Source of the DNA: Mycobacterium sp.
GTDB lineage: Bacteria > Actinomycetota > Actinomycetes > Mycobacteriales > Mycobacteriaceae
Assembly: GCA_025965975.1 (NCBI GenBank)
Contig: JAOPVX010000311.1
Location: forward strand, 1-33,717
Reading direction: 5' to 3'
DNA: 33,717 bases
Below are positions 7,629 to 16,273 of this stretch, in pieces; positions within the stretch are counted from its first letter, which is position 1; each line of letters begins with the position of its first letter. The notes under the pieces were generated by a model. The model searched no databases and had not been told where the DNA came from. It saw nothing but the letters and a program-made list of their open reading frames with translations. Made by a program: the position numbers and the translations under genes.

Positions 7629-8660
7629 ATGTTCAAACCCATTTCAGGGGTGGTGCCGATCGCTGCCGCTGTCCTCACAGTCAGCTGCGCCACGCCCACC
7701 GCTTACCCAGCGGCGCTCACCACCAAAGCGCCCGCCCCGAAGGTGAACATCGCCACCCAGCAAACCATCGTGCTCCCCGGTGTCGGAGGCCACGGCGACG
7801 AGGTTGTCGTCGACCCGGCGGCACACGCTGCTTATATTGCCCAAAGTCCGGACAATAACCTTGTGGTCATCAACACCACCAGCAACGCTATCGAAGCGGT
7901 TGTACCCCAGATAGCGAGCGGCAATGGGATTGCCTTCAGCGGCTCATATGTCTTTGCTACGGAAGCAGACTCTGGAGCCGTCGCAGTCATCGACAAACCC
8001 ACCTGGAAGGTCATCGCCACCGTGCCGTCGGGCGGAAAGACACCCGACGCCATCTACTACGATCCGCAGGAGAACAGCGTCTTTGTCTCCAACGACGACT
8101 CGAACAACATGCAGCAGTTCTCCGCGACTGCTCCCTTTGCCATCCAAGGGACGCTCAACCTTGACCCGGCACAGCCCAAGACCGGCCCTGACCTGGGAAC
8201 CTATGTGAGCGCCGACGACACCATCTATCAATCCGACGACAACAGGATCGACGTCATCGACGCGAAGACCCGCACGATCCGGAAAGTCTTCACTCCAGTG
8301 AGCGCCGATGCCGCAACGAAGGATATCTACTACGACCAGGCGCATCACTTGCTCTGGGTGGGGACGTCTGAACCGAAGGTGCTCGCTATCGACCCGGACA
8401 CCGGAAAGGTCGTCTACACCGTGAAGACGGCATCCGGGATGGACCAACTCTCGGCGGACACCGAAGACGGGCTGCTCTTCCTCGGCGAGAGTAAGGCAGG
8501 AGTCATGGGAGTCGTCGACCTTGCTACCCACCAAAACATCGCTGACGTCAAAACGGAATCGGGATTCCACACCGAGGACTATCTGCCCAGCGCTCACCTC
8601 GTGTACACCTACCTGAACCAATCAAACAAGATAGCGATCGACAACGTCAGCAAGCCTTAA
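7629..8660 (+). CDS. Secreted YVTN/NHL-like beta-propeller protein, putative lipoprotein
   Basis: The 343-residue product starts at the ATG at 7629, which has a GAAAGG ribosome-binding site about ten bases upstream; an in-frame ATG at 7587 is a less likely start. A short signal peptide (MFKPISGVVPIAAAVL) ends in TVSC, a slightly atypical lipobox with Cys20. The mature part is made of repeated propeller blades of the type DEVVVDPAAHAAYIAQSPDN, LVVINTTSNAIEAVV, VAVIDKPTWKVIATVPSGG and VLAIDPDTGKVVYTVKT, that is, about six 40-50-residue units. Such proteins usually bind ligands or partners outside the cell; no enzyme motif is seen. It is the only seemingly intact cargo gene in the island besides the toxin-antitoxin pair. 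Confidence 0.75.
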   Translation: MFKPISGVVPIAAAVLTVSCATPTAYPAALTTKAPAPKVNIATQQTIVLPGVGGHGDEVVVDPAAHAAYIAQSPDNNLVVINTTSNAIEAVVPQIASGNGIAFSGSYVFATEADSGAVAVIDKPTWKVIATVPSGGKTPDAIYYDPQENSVFVSNDDSNNMQQFSATAPFAIQGTLNLDPAQPKTGPDLGTYVSADDTIYQSDDNRIDVIDAKTRTIRKVFTPVSADAATKDIYYDQAHHLLWVGTSEPKVLAIDPDTGKVVYTVKTASGMDQLSADTEDGLLFLGESKAGVMGVVDLATHQNIADVKTESGFHTEDYLPSAHLVYTYLNQSNKIAIDNVSKP

Positions 8661-8668
8661 CCGCGGCG

Positions 8669-8927
8669 CTGTCGGCCTTCGACGACGACTTATGGGAAGT
8701 CAACGACGGCAGTTCCGAATGGGTACAGTCCAACGATCTGTCCAAGGACACCTCGACAAACTCCATGAGCTGCAACGTCTCTGGCTGATCGAAGCGGTCA
8801 AGTACAACGTGCTGCCACTGGATTACCGGCAGATCGAGCGCTTCATCCCCAGGCGGGACGGCCCACCCTGATCAAGGGCAACACCCAGTTGCTGTTCGGC
8901 GGCATGGGACGACTGTCGGAGAACAGC
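8669..8927 (+). pseudogene. Arylsulfatase remnant with two frameshifts
   Basis: Three reading frames in succession spell one stretch of a mycobacterial arylsulfatase near its C-terminal domain. These are LSAFDDDLWEVNDGSSEW and VQSNDLSKD, then LHELQRLWLIEAVKYNVLPL with DYRQIERFIP, then GRPTLIKGNTQLLFGGMGRL with SENS. At least two indels break the frame, near 8745 and 8865. The catalytic N-terminal part with the formylglycine motif is missing; the remnant begins eight bases after the stop of the propeller gene, so that gene's insertion or a deletion removed it. Confidence 0.75.
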
Positions 8928-9222
8928 CGCCCGCGGTCGATGCGACCGGCGTCGAGCCGAAGTCGGATACACGTCGCATTCGTTGCCGTGCTTGAACGGC
9001 CGAGTTGACCACAGTTCTGACGACGACGCTGACGACAGTTGCGCCCCGCGCTACGCCCACGACGATGCTCTGTTGCCAGTAAAACGCCTGTTCGCGTTCT
9101 TTGCCTCGTCCTGGCAGTGTGGGGTTAGCAGTTCGAGTTCTCAATGGGTCGGTGGATCGAGCGGTTCTGGCATCGAGAAGCCAAATCCGCTACGCAAACG
9201 CGGCCGAACGCTCTGACGACTA

Positions 9223-9249
9223 AACCCCCGTTGTGCCAAGAGTGTGCCA
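9223..9249 (+). repeat. Inner 27-bp direct repeat, right copy
   Basis: The stretch is identical to 4808-4834 and lies 116 bp before the right tRNA-derived repeat. The surrounding 8928-9222 segment holds no gene that I can recognise. Confidence 0.7.
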
Positions 9250-9365
9250 AGACGGGCAGAGACGGCCCGACAATCCGCGGACAGAATGGACACGAGCCAG
9301 CGGCTGACCTGGCGTTTCAAGACTTTAGGGCACCGCGTGAAATGCCATAGACAGTCAGGTGCGGA

Positions 9366-9409
9366 TTTACACACCAGCGGTCGGCGGTTCGATACCGTCC
9401 GCGCCCACC
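9366..9409 (+). repeat. Right attachment repeat (copy of tRNA-Val 3' half)
   Basis: This 44-bp perfect copy of 4712-4755 starts in the tRNA anticodon loop and ends at the CC of CCA. No 5' half of a tRNA precedes it, so it is not a functional tRNA. It stops two bases before the stop codon of the convergent VOC gene, which shows where the ancestral tRNA ended. Confidence 0.9.
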
Positions 9410-9411
9410 GA

Positions 9412-9807
9412 TCACTCCGGCGGAGCGAAGAACTCCAGCGCGATGCCGTCGGGATCGCGGAAGCTCAGGCCCGATCCGTAGGGAGCGTCCACGATTCCGC
9501 CGTGCTCGATCCCAAGGCTTTCGAGCCGCTCGACCCAGGACTGCAGGTCGGCGCGACTCGCGCACCCGAATCCGACGTGGTCCAGCCCCGTCTGAAACTC
9601 GGTGAAGTTCTCATCGCCAGCCGCCCGATCGTGTTGATGGATGCCGAACAGCGTGCTGTTGTCGAATGCCCAGACCAGATGTCGGAACCCCGCGTCGGTG
9701 TGCTCGTCGAGCGCCGGTTCGGCACCGATGAGCGCTTGGTACCAGGGTCCGCTGACTCCGAGATCGCGCACCGTAAGCGCGACATGGTTAAGTGCTGGGA
9801 AGGCCAT
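9412..9807 (-). CDS. VOC-family (glyoxalase/bleomycin-resistance-like) protein
   Basis: The 131-residue protein has the vicinal-oxygen-chelate fold. ALNHVALTVRDLGVSGPWYQ opens the first beta-alpha-beta unit with the usual metal-ligand His. FQTGLDHVGFGCASRADLQS begins the second with a further His, and LSFRDPDGIALEFFAPPE ends it with the usual Glu ligand. The substrate is not predictable. I chose the ATG at 9807 because it has a GAGGAG ribosome-binding site six bases upstream; an in-frame ATG at 9828 lacks one. The stop codon lies two bases from the right attachment repeat, so before insertion of the island the gene converged on the tRNA-Val gene. Confidence 0.88.
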   Translation of the reverse strand: MAFPALNHVALTVRDLGVSGPWYQALIGAEPALDEHTDAGFRHLVWAFDNSTLFGIHQHDRAAGDENFTEFQTGLDHVGFGCASRADLQSWVERLESLGIEHGGIVDAPYGSGLSFRDPDGIALEFFAPPE

Positions 9808-10220
9808 CGTGGACTCCTCACTATTCACGCCACAAGACGTGCTCGATGTCGCCGGGCGGCGCCCGGTTCACTCGAGATCATCGACCCTCAAGCCGACGAA
9901 CGCGAAAATTCTTTGACATCGGAACAACTGTTCACCAATGCCCCGGCAAATTTCATCCTCGTTTGCCAATTCCAAGGATGACCGTGAGTGTCGCTATCCA
10001 GCAACCGAGATCCCGCACGTTTTCCGTGCTGACTAGTTTTGCCAACTAAACAACCAACAGATTTGCCAGAATTGCTAATTGACGCTTCTGTCGTATCTGG
10101 ATACCGCAGCGTTTTCAGCGAACTCGCAGGTCCAAGGCCCCAAAAAGCCCGTGCGATCGTGATTAGGGGCTGCCGTTGCTGGGAACATCTGCATCATCGA
10201 GGGGAGCTGCGGCGGGCGGG
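9808..10220. other. AT-richer intergenic region with palindrome and TTTGCCAA repeats
   Basis: No gene is supported in this stretch of about 410 bp. It holds the VOC ribosome-binding site, a perfect short palindrome CCGGGCGGCGCCCGG at 9852-9866, and an AT-rich part at about 9900-10080. TTTGCCAA or TTTGCCAG occurs three times in that part (9962, 10038, 10062). An 80-codon open frame from 10039 has no ribosome-binding site and overlaps the next gene antisense, so I do not call it. Confidence 0.4.
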
Positions 10221-11048
10221 TCAGACGACTCGCCTGCCGCTGCGCGCCCTGGCCCGCATGTTGCGCAGATACATCTCGTAGCCGAGGATCCAGACCTCGC
10301 GTGGAATCACCCGGTCGGCGAGGCGCAGCCCCGTCAGCAACCATTCGAAGTGGCGTTGTTGACCGGCCGTCCACGACAACCCCATCTGCGAGCGGAACTC
10401 CGTTGGCAGGAATCCCGCCGTCGCGAACAGGTTGAATCGACCGGCCAGCAGTCGCAACGGGGCGGGCAGGAATGCCATCGTGGCCACTCCGTGCAGATGC
10501 TCGCGCACCGGCGGGTCGATCCGAAGGTCGTCGAGCGACCGTCTCCAGAACTCGTCGAACGCGACCCGGTCGGCCGGCCACATGTCATCGCGGACCTGCA
10601 GCGTGGTGCCAAGCTTCTTGGCGTCCCGATACACCGCATCGGCGGAGTCATCGTCGAGTGGCCCGTACAGGAACTCGTGTTGGTCGACGTAGTAGCGATA
10701 AAGGCAGGCGGCCACCCAGAGCTGCAGCCGAGGGTCGAATGCGTTGTAGGACACCGGGCTTGACTTCGTCGAGCGGACAAGTGCGTGCACCCTGTCCACC
10801 TCGTTGCGGATCAGTGCGCGATCCGCATCCGTGCCAAGGGTGGCCGCGGCAAGGTAGGTCCCTGTCGTGCGGGCCCGCTTGAGCGGGTGCCTGTAGACGT
10901 TGCCGCTGTCCACCGGGCTCTCAAGCACGCCGTATCCGATCGCGGGCGACGCCAGTTGCATGATCACGTTCGCCGCAGGCAGCAGAACCGAGGCTGGGTT
11001 CAGCAAATCGACGACCCGGGTAGGGCGCGGCGGTGGACCCAGCCTCAT
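10221..11048 (-). CDS. DUF2236 (MpaB/rubber-oxygenase-like) protein
   Basis: This 275-residue protein belongs to the DUF2236 family, whose characterised relatives are heme-dependent oxygenases (latex-clearing protein) and MpaB-type enzymes. The recognisable core includes [40 protein letters not shown], and [20 protein letters not shown] with the conserved Arg and His positions expected to contact heme. The ATG at 11048 is preferred because it leaves 35 bp to the divergent cobD start. An in-frame ATG at 11099 would overlap cobD, and neither has a good ribosome-binding site. It sits between tRNA-Val and cobD as the equivalent gene (Rv2237) does in M. tuberculosis. Its substrate is unknown. Confidence 0.82.
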   Translation of the reverse strand: MRLGPPPRPTRVVDLLNPASVLLPAANVIMQLASPAIGYGVLESPVDSGNVYRHPLKRARTTGTYLAAATLGTDADRALIRNEVDRVHALVRSTKSSPVSYNAFDPRLQLWVAACLYRYYVDQHEFLYGPLDDDSADAVYRDAKKLGTTLQVRDDMWPADRVAFDEFWRRSLDDLRIDPPVREHLHGVATMAFLPAPLRLLAGRFNLFATAGFLPTEFRSQMGLSWTAGQQRHFEWLLTGLRLADRVIPREVWILGYEMYLRNMRARARSGRRVV

Positions 11049-11083
11049 GAATTCGAGTAGACCACTTGTGAGACGCTCCCGGG

Positions 11084-12058
11084 GTGTTTGCGACGGCATG
11101 TCGGGGCCGGGCCGCGGGGATCGCGGCAGGCTACTTCGCCGATCTGCTGCTCGGCGATCCGCGTCGCGGGCACCCGGTGGCGCTGTTCGGCGGCGGTGCA
11201 GCGGCTTTGGAGCGGCTGACCTACGCCGATTCCCGCCGCGCAGGGGCACTGCACGCCGGGGCACTGCTCGCGGCGCTCGGTGCGCTTGGTGTCACCGTCG
11301 AGCGGAGTGCCAGGCGGCGCGGGCCGGGGTGGACGGCAGCGGCCACGGCGGCGGCGACGTTCGTCGCATTCGGCGGAACGTCGTTGAGCCGCACCGGCGA
11401 CCAGATGGCAGGCCTGCTGGAAGCCGGCGATGCCGCAGCGGCCCGGCGCCTGTTGTCGTCGCTGTGCGGACGCGACCCGGCCGCGCTCGACTCGGCGGGG
11501 CTGGCACGGGCGGCGCTCGAGTCGGTCGCCGAAAACACCTCCGACGCACACGTGGCGCCCGCATTGTGGGCCGCGGCAGGCGGGGTGCCCGCGGTGCTGG
11601 TGTACCGCGGCGCCAACACCCTTGACGCGATGATCGGCAATACCTCGCCGCGTTATGCCCGATTTGGCTGGGCCGCAGCACGTTTCGACGATGCCGCAAA
11701 CTTCGTCGCGGCTCGTGTTACGGCCCTGCTGGTGGCGGCGTGCGCCCCGGTGGTTGGCGGATCACCCGCAGAAGCGCTACGTGCGTGGCGCCGCGACGCG
11801 GCCCGTCACCCCAGCCCCAACGCGGGTGTGGTGGAGGCGGCCTTCGCCGGGGCGCTCGGCGTGCGGCTCGGCGGACCGACGCAGTACACACACGAACTCG
11901 AGATCCGGCCGACACTCGGCGACGGGCGAGTTCCCGAGGCCCCCGATCTCGCGCGGGCGGTGCGGCTGTCGCGAGTCGTGCAGGTGGCAGCCGCGGTCGT
12001 CGCGGTCTGCCTCAGCGCCGCCGGCCGTATCGGTCGGCGAGCTTGTCCTCGGTCGTAA
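11084..12058 (+). CDS. cobD: Adenosylcobinamide-phosphate synthase (CobD/CbiB)
   Basis: CobD is an integral membrane enzyme that attaches the aminopropanol arm (or its phosphate) to adenosylcobyric acid in cobalamin synthesis. The 324-residue protein shows the family hallmarks [13 protein letters not shown] near the N-terminus, [40 protein letters not shown] and the signature [20 protein letters not shown] before [19 protein letters not shown]. Several hydrophobic segments fit a membrane protein. The GTG at 11084 gives the N-terminus [12 protein letters not shown], as in the M. tuberculosis protein. The last 47 bp overlap the end of the convergent SURF1 gene, so the C-terminus ([11 protein letters not shown]) differs from relatives and may be extended by loss of an earlier stop. 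Confidence 0.93.
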   Translation: MFATACRGRAAGIAAGYFADLLLGDPRRGHPVALFGGGAAALERLTYADSRRAGALHAGALLAALGALGVTVERSARRRGPGWTAAATAAATFVAFGGTSLSRTGDQMAGLLEAGDAAAARRLLSSLCGRDPAALDSAGLARAALESVAENTSDAHVAPALWAAAGGVPAVLVYRGANTLDAMIGNTSPRYARFGWAAARFDDAANFVAARVTALLVAACAPVVGGSPAEALRAWRRDAARHPSPNAGVVEAAFAGALGVRLGGPTQYTHELEIRPTLGDGRVPEAPDLARAVRLSRVVQVAAAVVAVCLSAAGRIGRRACPRS

Positions 12059-12833
12059 GTGGGACGGCGGCCGCGGCCGACGCAGCGGCCCTCTCCCGTC
12101 GGCGCTGCCCAATCTCGGCGTACACGAAGTAGCCCAACAGAATCGGGGCAACGATGCCGAACGCGATCCACTGGATGCCGTACGACAGGAAGGGACCGGC
12201 ATCGAGGTGGGGCAGGCTGATGACGCCAAGGCCGCCGGGCTGATCCTCGACCAGTTGAAGGTACGAACCGGCCACCGGCACGCCTGTGACGGCCGAGACT
12301 TGCTTGGTATTGATCGAATACACCTGTTGCGCCCCGTCCTGGCGGAACGGGTCCTTTCCCTGCACAACCGGTTCGGAGTCGCGCAGCCGCCCGGTGATCG
12401 TCACCGTTGTTGTCGGCGGAGTCGGCATCGTCGGCACCTTCGAGCCCTGCTCGGGCCGCACGTATCCGCGGTCAACCAACACCACGGGGCCGCCGTCAAC
12501 GGCGAACGGCAGCAGCACCTCGAACGCGGGATCGCCGTCGATGACCCGCAGCCGGGCCAGCACCTGCGCGTTGGGCAGGTAGTGCCCGGTGGCCGTGACC
12601 CGCCGCCACGCAGCGTCGGGTGCCGACGAATCTTGGTGCGGCAGAAAGGTTGTCACTGTCACCGGGTCGGCGGTCAGCGAGTGGGAGATTTGGGAGTTCT
12701 CCCGCGACGTCTTGGTGTTCTTGCCCAGCTGCCACGGCGCAAGCACCGTGAAGCACAGGTAGGCGAACGCGATCACCACGACGAACAGAGCCAGCCACGC
12801 CGGCCGCAGCAGAAAGGCCAAGCGCTGGAACAT
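12012..12833 (-). CDS. SURF1-family cytochrome oxidase assembly protein
   Basis: This 273-residue membrane protein belongs to the SURF1/Shy1 family, which helps insert heme into cytochrome aa3 oxidase. A transmembrane helix follows the start (FLLRPAWLALFVVVIAFAYL). Next come the conserved LAPWQLGKN, the extracytoplasmic domain with WRRVTATGHYLPNAQVLARL and VLVDRGYVRPEQGS, and a second helix near the C-terminus (SYGIQWIAFGIVAPILLGYF). I chose the ATG at 12833, with GAGG about seven bases upstream, over an in-frame ATG at 12857. It is the last gene of a minus-strand run ptkA-ptpA-SURF1, as in M. tuberculosis, and its end overlaps cobD by 47 bp. Confidence 0.93.
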   Translation of the reverse strand: MFQRLAFLLRPAWLALFVVVIAFAYLCFTVLAPWQLGKNTKTSRENSQISHSLTADPVTVTTFLPHQDSSAPDAAWRRVTATGHYLPNAQVLARLRVIDGDPAFEVLLPFAVDGGPVVLVDRGYVRPEQGSKVPTMPTPPTTTVTITGRLRDSEPVVQGKDPFRQDGAQQVYSINTKQVSAVTGVPVAGSYLQLVEDQPGGLGVISLPHLDAGPFLSYGIQWIAFGIVAPILLGYFVYAEIGQRRRERAAASAAAAVPLTTEDKLADRYGRRR

Positions 12834-12864
12834 GTTTCGCCTCTTCACTGCGTTCATCGCCTGT

Positions 12865-13359
12865 CTAGCTCGCGATTCCCCGGCCGGCCAGCTGCTCGTC
12901 CACCCAAACGTGCAGCCCGGGCAGGGCCGCCTCGATGACGGTGAACACGTCTTCGAAGTCCTCGTGGGTGCCGTAGTACGGGTCTTCGACGTCGAGGGCC
13001 TGCGCCGCCGACCGCGGATCGAACGACCGCAGCATCCGAATCCTGTTGGCCGGAACACCCATTTCGCGCAGCATGCGGGCGTGATTGCGGCCCAACGCGA
13101 CGACCAGGTCGGCGGACAGGTGGTCGTCGGCGATCTGCGTGGCGCGGTGTGCGGTGGGGTAGCCGTGTTCGCGCAGCACGCGGCTGGCCCGGTCGTCGGC
13201 GGAGGCGCCGGCATGCCAGCCCCCGGTCCCTGCGCTGGTGACGCGAACCACGTCTGACAGGCCGCGCTCATGGATCTGGCGGGCGAATACCTTCTCCGCG
13301 ATCGGTGATCGGCAGATGTTGCCCGAGCAGATGAAGGTGACGTGCACTGGATCAGACAC
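12865..13359 (-). CDS. ptpA: Low-molecular-weight protein tyrosine phosphatase PtpA
   Basis: The 164-residue protein is a low-molecular-weight tyrosine phosphatase; in pathogens PtpA is secreted into macrophages and blocks phagosome acidification. The P-loop FICSGNICRSPIAEKVF holds Cys11 and Arg17, and the general-acid loop DVEDPYYGTHEDF follows near residue 125. Both tyrosines of the DPYYG motif, which PtkA phosphorylates in M. tuberculosis, are present. The GTG at 13359 gives the family N-terminus SDPVHVTF; the longer frame to 13401 would overlap the upstream gene and adds unrelated residues. It lies 22 bp downstream of ptkA. In a presumably environmental species its natural role may be cytosolic signalling. 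Confidence 0.94.
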   Translation of the reverse strand: MSDPVHVTFICSGNICRSPIAEKVFARQIHERGLSDVVRVTSAGTGGWHAGASADDRASRVLREHGYPTAHRATQIADDHLSADLVVALGRNHARMLREMGVPANRIRMLRSFDPRSAAQALDVEDPYYGTHEDFEDVFTVIEAALPGLHVWVDEQLAGRGIAS

Positions 13360-13381
13360 CGGAGCCGCCCGGCCGGCGACA

Positions 13382-14059
13382 TCAGACACCGAGCACCTCA
13401 CGAAGGTCGTCGATGGAACAGACGTGCGCCAGCGCGCTCACGGCGTTCGGATCCGCGAAGTCCTCGCGCCCATACCCCCAGCCGACCACCACGGTGTCGA
13501 TGCCATGTTCGGCCGCGCCCTCGACGTCGTGAGCCCGGTCGCCGACCATCAACACGCGGTCGGGCAGCGGCCGCAGTTGGGCGAGTGCGTGGGCGACCAC
13601 GTCGGACTTGGTCGACCGGGACCCGTCGACGCTGGCGCCCGCGATGACCTCGAAGTGCTCGTCGAGTCCGAAGTGCGCGAGGATCCGGCGCGCTGTCGGC
13701 TCCGCCTTCGAGGTCGCCACCGCTAACCGCACACCGGCGGCCTGCAGATCGGCGAGCAGCCCGGCAATGCCGTCGAAGAGCCTGTTCATCGCCCAGCCAC
13801 GGGTGCTGTAGTCCGCCCGGTAGGCGGCGATCGCCGCGCCGGTGTCCTTGCCGAGCCCCATCTCGCGCAGCGTGTCATGCATCGGAGGGCCGACGATGCG
13901 GCCGGCCAGATCACCGTCGGGCACCACGGCGCCGACCTCGCCGAGTGCGTGCCGGAAACTGGACACGATGCCCTGCGCCGAGTCGGTCAGGGTGCCGTCG
14001 AGGTCGAAGATCACCAACTGCGGGCGCGCCGCGACGGTACTGCGCACGGTTTCTGTCAC
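13382..14059 (-). CDS. ptkA: HAD-superfamily protein, PtkA-like tyrosine kinase
   Basis: The 225-residue protein has the HAD fold, with motif I FDLDGTLTDS (nucleophile Asp19, Asp21), motif II VATSKAEPTARR, and motif IV MVGDRAHDVEGAA. The helical cap lies between motifs I and II (GPPMHDTLREMGLG). Its M. tuberculosis counterpart PtkA (Rv2232) is reported as an unusual tyrosine kinase that phosphorylates PtpA, although the fold also fits a phosphoglycolate-type phosphatase. That protein has a longer, disordered N-terminal extension which is missing here, so this version begins almost directly at the HAD core. The start is a GTG at 14059; another GTG at 14047 is possible. It leads the ptkA-ptpA-SURF1 run. 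Confidence 0.88.
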   Translation of the reverse strand: MTETVRSTVAARPQLVIFDLDGTLTDSAQGIVSSFRHALGEVGAVVPDGDLAGRIVGPPMHDTLREMGLGKDTGAAIAAYRADYSTRGWAMNRLFDGIAGLLADLQAAGVRLAVATSKAEPTARRILAHFGLDEHFEVIAGASVDGSRSTKSDVVAHALAQLRPLPDRVLMVGDRAHDVEGAAEHGIDTVVVGWGYGREDFADPNAVSALAHVCSIDDLREVLGV

Positions 14060-14126
14060 GACTCCATTGTCGCCGACGTCGACGGTCGTCTCGGTGGCCG
14101 GGCTGGCGGGGAACTACTGTCGTGCT

Positions 14127-15149
14127 GTGGCAAGTCAATCCCGTGTCGGCGCGCGCTACCACGGCGACCAGGCCGCGGCGCCCGGCATGTTGGACTTTGC
14201 CGTCAATGTCCGCGCCGCCGAGCCACCGTCGTGGCTGGTTGACCGGCTGGCCGCCCGAATGACCGACCTCGGCCGGTACCCGAGCGGCGCCGATGAAAGC
14301 CGCGCCATGCACGCCGTTGCGGCCAGACACGGACGCAGCGTCGACGACGTGGCGCTGCTGGCAGGGGCGGCCGAAGGCGTCGCGCTTCTGGCCAACCTGC
14401 GTCCCCGGCTGGCCGCGCTGATCGCGCCGTCGTTCACCGAGCCCGAAGCGGCCCTAGCCGCGGCAGGCGTGCCGTTCCGGCATATCGTGCTGGCGCCCCC
14501 GTTCGGCCTGGCAGGCGCTTGCGTGCCGGATGAGGCCGACCTCGTCGTGATCGGCAACCCGACCAATCCGACCTCGGTGCTGCACCTTCGCGACCAGGTC
14601 CTGGCGTTGCGCAGGCCGGGCCGCATCGTGGTGATCGACGAGGCGTTCGCCGACGCGATTCCCGATGAGCCGGCCTCACTGGCGGGTGAGGCGCTTCCCG
14701 ACGTGGTGGTGCTGCGCAGCCTGACCAAGACGTGGTCGCTGGCCGGGCTGCGCGTCGGGTACGCGCTGGGCCCAAGGGATGTCCTCGCCCGGATGACCGC
14801 GCGGCGTCCGCATTGGCCGCTGGGCACGTTGCAGCTGGAAGCGATCGCGGCCTGTAGCTCACCGGAGGCGGTGGCCGCGGCCGAGCGTGGCGCGCAGCGG
14901 CTGGCGGCGCTGCGCGCCGACATGGTGGCCGGGCTGACTACCATCGGCCTGGATGTCGTCGACGGCTGCGCACCCTTCGTCCTGTTCACCGTGCCGGACG
15001 CCCAATTGACGCGAAAGCACTTGGACGGCAAGGGCATCGCCGTGCGACGTTGTGACACGTTCGTCGGGCTCGACGGCGACTTCCTGCGCGCCGCGGTGCG
15101 CCAGGACTGGCCGGTCCTGGTCGACGCGATCGCCGAGTCGCTGCAATGA
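14127..15149 (+). CDS. cobC: PLP-dependent aminotransferase CobC (cobalamin aminopropanol branch)
   Basis: The 340-residue protein is a fold-type I PLP enzyme of the histidinol-phosphate aminotransferase/threonine-phosphate decarboxylase group, annotated CobC in mycobacteria. It is thought to supply the aminopropanol phosphate for cobalamin. Visible marks are [20 protein letters not shown] at the N-terminus, the cofactor region [35 protein letters not shown] with its Asp, and [18 protein letters not shown] with the Schiff-base lysine. The GTG at 14127 is the best start; the open frame to its left overlaps ptkA antisense. Its TGA overlaps the ATG of the NIF3-like gene (ATGA), so the two are translated together. 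Ribosome-binding support for the start is weak. Confidence 0.9.
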   Translation: MASQSRVGARYHGDQAAAPGMLDFAVNVRAAEPPSWLVDRLAARMTDLGRYPSGADESRAMHAVAARHGRSVDDVALLAGAAEGVALLANLRPRLAALIAPSFTEPEAALAAAGVPFRHIVLAPPFGLAGACVPDEADLVVIGNPTNPTSVLHLRDQVLALRRPGRIVVIDEAFADAIPDEPASLAGEALPDVVVLRSLTKTWSLAGLRVGYALGPRDVLARMTARRPHWPLGTLQLEAIAACSSPEAVAAAERGAQRLAALRADMVAGLTTIGLDVVDGCAPFVLFTVPDAQLTRKHLDGKGIAVRRCDTFVGLDGDFLRAAVRQDWPVLVDAIAESLQ

Positions 15150-16273
15150 GCGTGCAATTGGCCGACATCATCGACGTCATCGATGCGGCCTACCCGCCTT
15201 GGCTGGCTCAGGATTGGGATTCCGTGGGCCTGGTGTGCGGCGACCCGATCGAAACCGTCGAGACGGTGACCGTCGCCGTCGACGCCACCGCTGCCGTCCT
15301 CACCGAGGTCCCCGACCGCGGGCTGCTGCTGGCGCATCACCCCCTGCTGCTGCGCGGGGTCGACACCGTCGCCGCCAGCACGGCCAAGGGCGCCCTCGTG
15401 CACCACATGATCCGTACCGGCCGAGCGTTGTTCACCGCGCACACCAACGCCGACGCCGCCTCACCTGGAGTGTCCGATGCGCTGGCCGACGCGCTGGGGC
15501 TGACCGTCGACGAGGTGCTTGCGCCGATCTCGGCGGGAGGCGATCTGGACAAGTGGGTGATCTTCGTGCCGGCCGACAACGCCGACGCCGTGCGGGATGC
15601 GATGTTCGCCGCGGGCGCGGGTCACATCGGTGACTACTCGCACTGCAGCTGGAGCCTGTCCGGCACTGGGCAGTTTCTGCCGCACGACGGCGCGTCGCCG
15701 GCGATCGGGCGTGTCGGCACCGTCGAGCGGGTACCCGAGGACCGGGTGGAGATGATCGCGCCGTCGCGGCTGCGCGCGCACGTGCTCGCCGCGATGCGGA
15801 CCGCGCATCCCTACGAAGAGCCCGCCTTTGACATCTTCGCGTTGGCCGCGGTGCCGGGCGACGTGGGGCTGGGTCGAGTCGGCGGGCTGCCAAGACCGGA
15901 GCCATTGTCCGCCTTCGTTTCCCGCGTATACGATGCGCTGCCTCCTACGTCGTGGGGCGTGCGCGCCTCGGGCGATTCGGAGGCGACGGTGTCGCGGGTC
16001 GCGGTGTGCGGGGGAGCGGGCGACTCGCTGCTCGACACCGTCGTTGGCGCGGGCGTGCAGGCCTACGTCACCGCCGACCTGAGGCACCATCCCGCCGACG
16101 AACACCGTCGCGCGTCGAATGTGGCGCTGGTCGACGTCGCGCACTGGGCCAGTGAGTTCCCCTGGTGTACACAGGCCGCAGAACTGCTGCGCGGTCATTT
16201 CGGTGAATCGCTGCCGGTGCGGGTGTCGGCGGTTCGCACCGACCCGTGGAATGTCGAGAGAAACGAGACATGA
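15146..16273 (+). CDS. NIF3-like dinuclear metal-centre protein (GTP cyclohydrolase 1 type 2 homolog)
   Basis: This 375-residue cytosolic protein belongs to the NIF3/YbgI family, which binds two metal ions; its reaction is unknown despite the GTP-cyclohydrolase label. The N-terminal half holds [16 protein letters not shown], the metal-ligand block [15 protein letters not shown] and [20 protein letters not shown]. An inserted PII-like module follows (about residues 140-240, ending [15 protein letters not shown]), and the family core resumes with [22 protein letters not shown] and [13 protein letters not shown]. The three-domain layout is normal for actinobacteria. The ATGA junctions at both ends, with cobC and with the zinc-ribbon gene, show a compact co-translated operon. 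Confidence 0.92.
   Translation: MSVQLADIIDVIDAAYPPWLAQDWDSVGLVCGDPIETVETVTVAVDATAAVLTEVPDRGLLLAHHPLLLRGVDTVAASTAKGALVHHMIRTGRALFTAHTNADAASPGVSDALADALGLTVDEVLAPISAGGDLDKWVIFVPADNADAVRDAMFAAGAGHIGDYSHCSWSLSGTGQFLPHDGASPAIGRVGTVERVPEDRVEMIAPSRLRAHVLAAMRTAHPYEEPAFDIFALAAVPGDVGLGRVGGLPRPEPLSAFVSRVYDALPPTSWGVRASGDSEATVSRVAVCGGAGDSLLDTVVGAGVQAYVTADLRHHPADEHRRASNVALVDVAHWASEFPWCTQAAELLRGHFGESLPVRVSAVRTDPWNVERNET

Larger units (their letters stand above)
4757..9409. mobile_element. tRNA-Val genomic island (4.65 kb), integrase lost or acting in trans
   Basis: The segment is bounded by the 44-bp tRNA-derived direct repeats. It breaks a gene order otherwise shared with M. tuberculosis (ahpE, then the DUF2236 gene and cobD). 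Inside are an AbiE/MenAT-type toxin-antitoxin operon, a beta-propeller lipoprotein, a permuted nucleotide-cyclase remnant, a resolvase C-terminal remnant and a frameshifted sulfatase remnant. A 27-bp direct repeat lies just inside each end (4808-4834 and 9223-9249). No integrase or excisionase gene is recognisable, so the element looks immobile unless it is helped in trans. The island call is inference from repeats plus content. Confidence 0.8.

Noticed and set aside
9366-9409. Second functional tRNA-Val
   Set aside because: Only the 3' half is present; acceptor 5' strand, D arm and half of the anticodon stem are missing.
12012-13382. Single 456-codon minus-strand frame covering the SURF1 and ptpA genes
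   Set aside because: The first part is a shifted reading of ptpA; only the SURF1 portion from 12833 down is real. PtpA is encoded in a different frame.
14060-14126. Cobalamin riboswitch before cobC
   Set aside because: The gap is only 67 bp and contains no B12-box-like sequence.
14156-15442. 428-codon minus-strand frame opposite cobC and the NIF3 gene
   Set aside because: Antisense shadow of two well-supported genes; low-complexity Arg/Ser/Ala composition.
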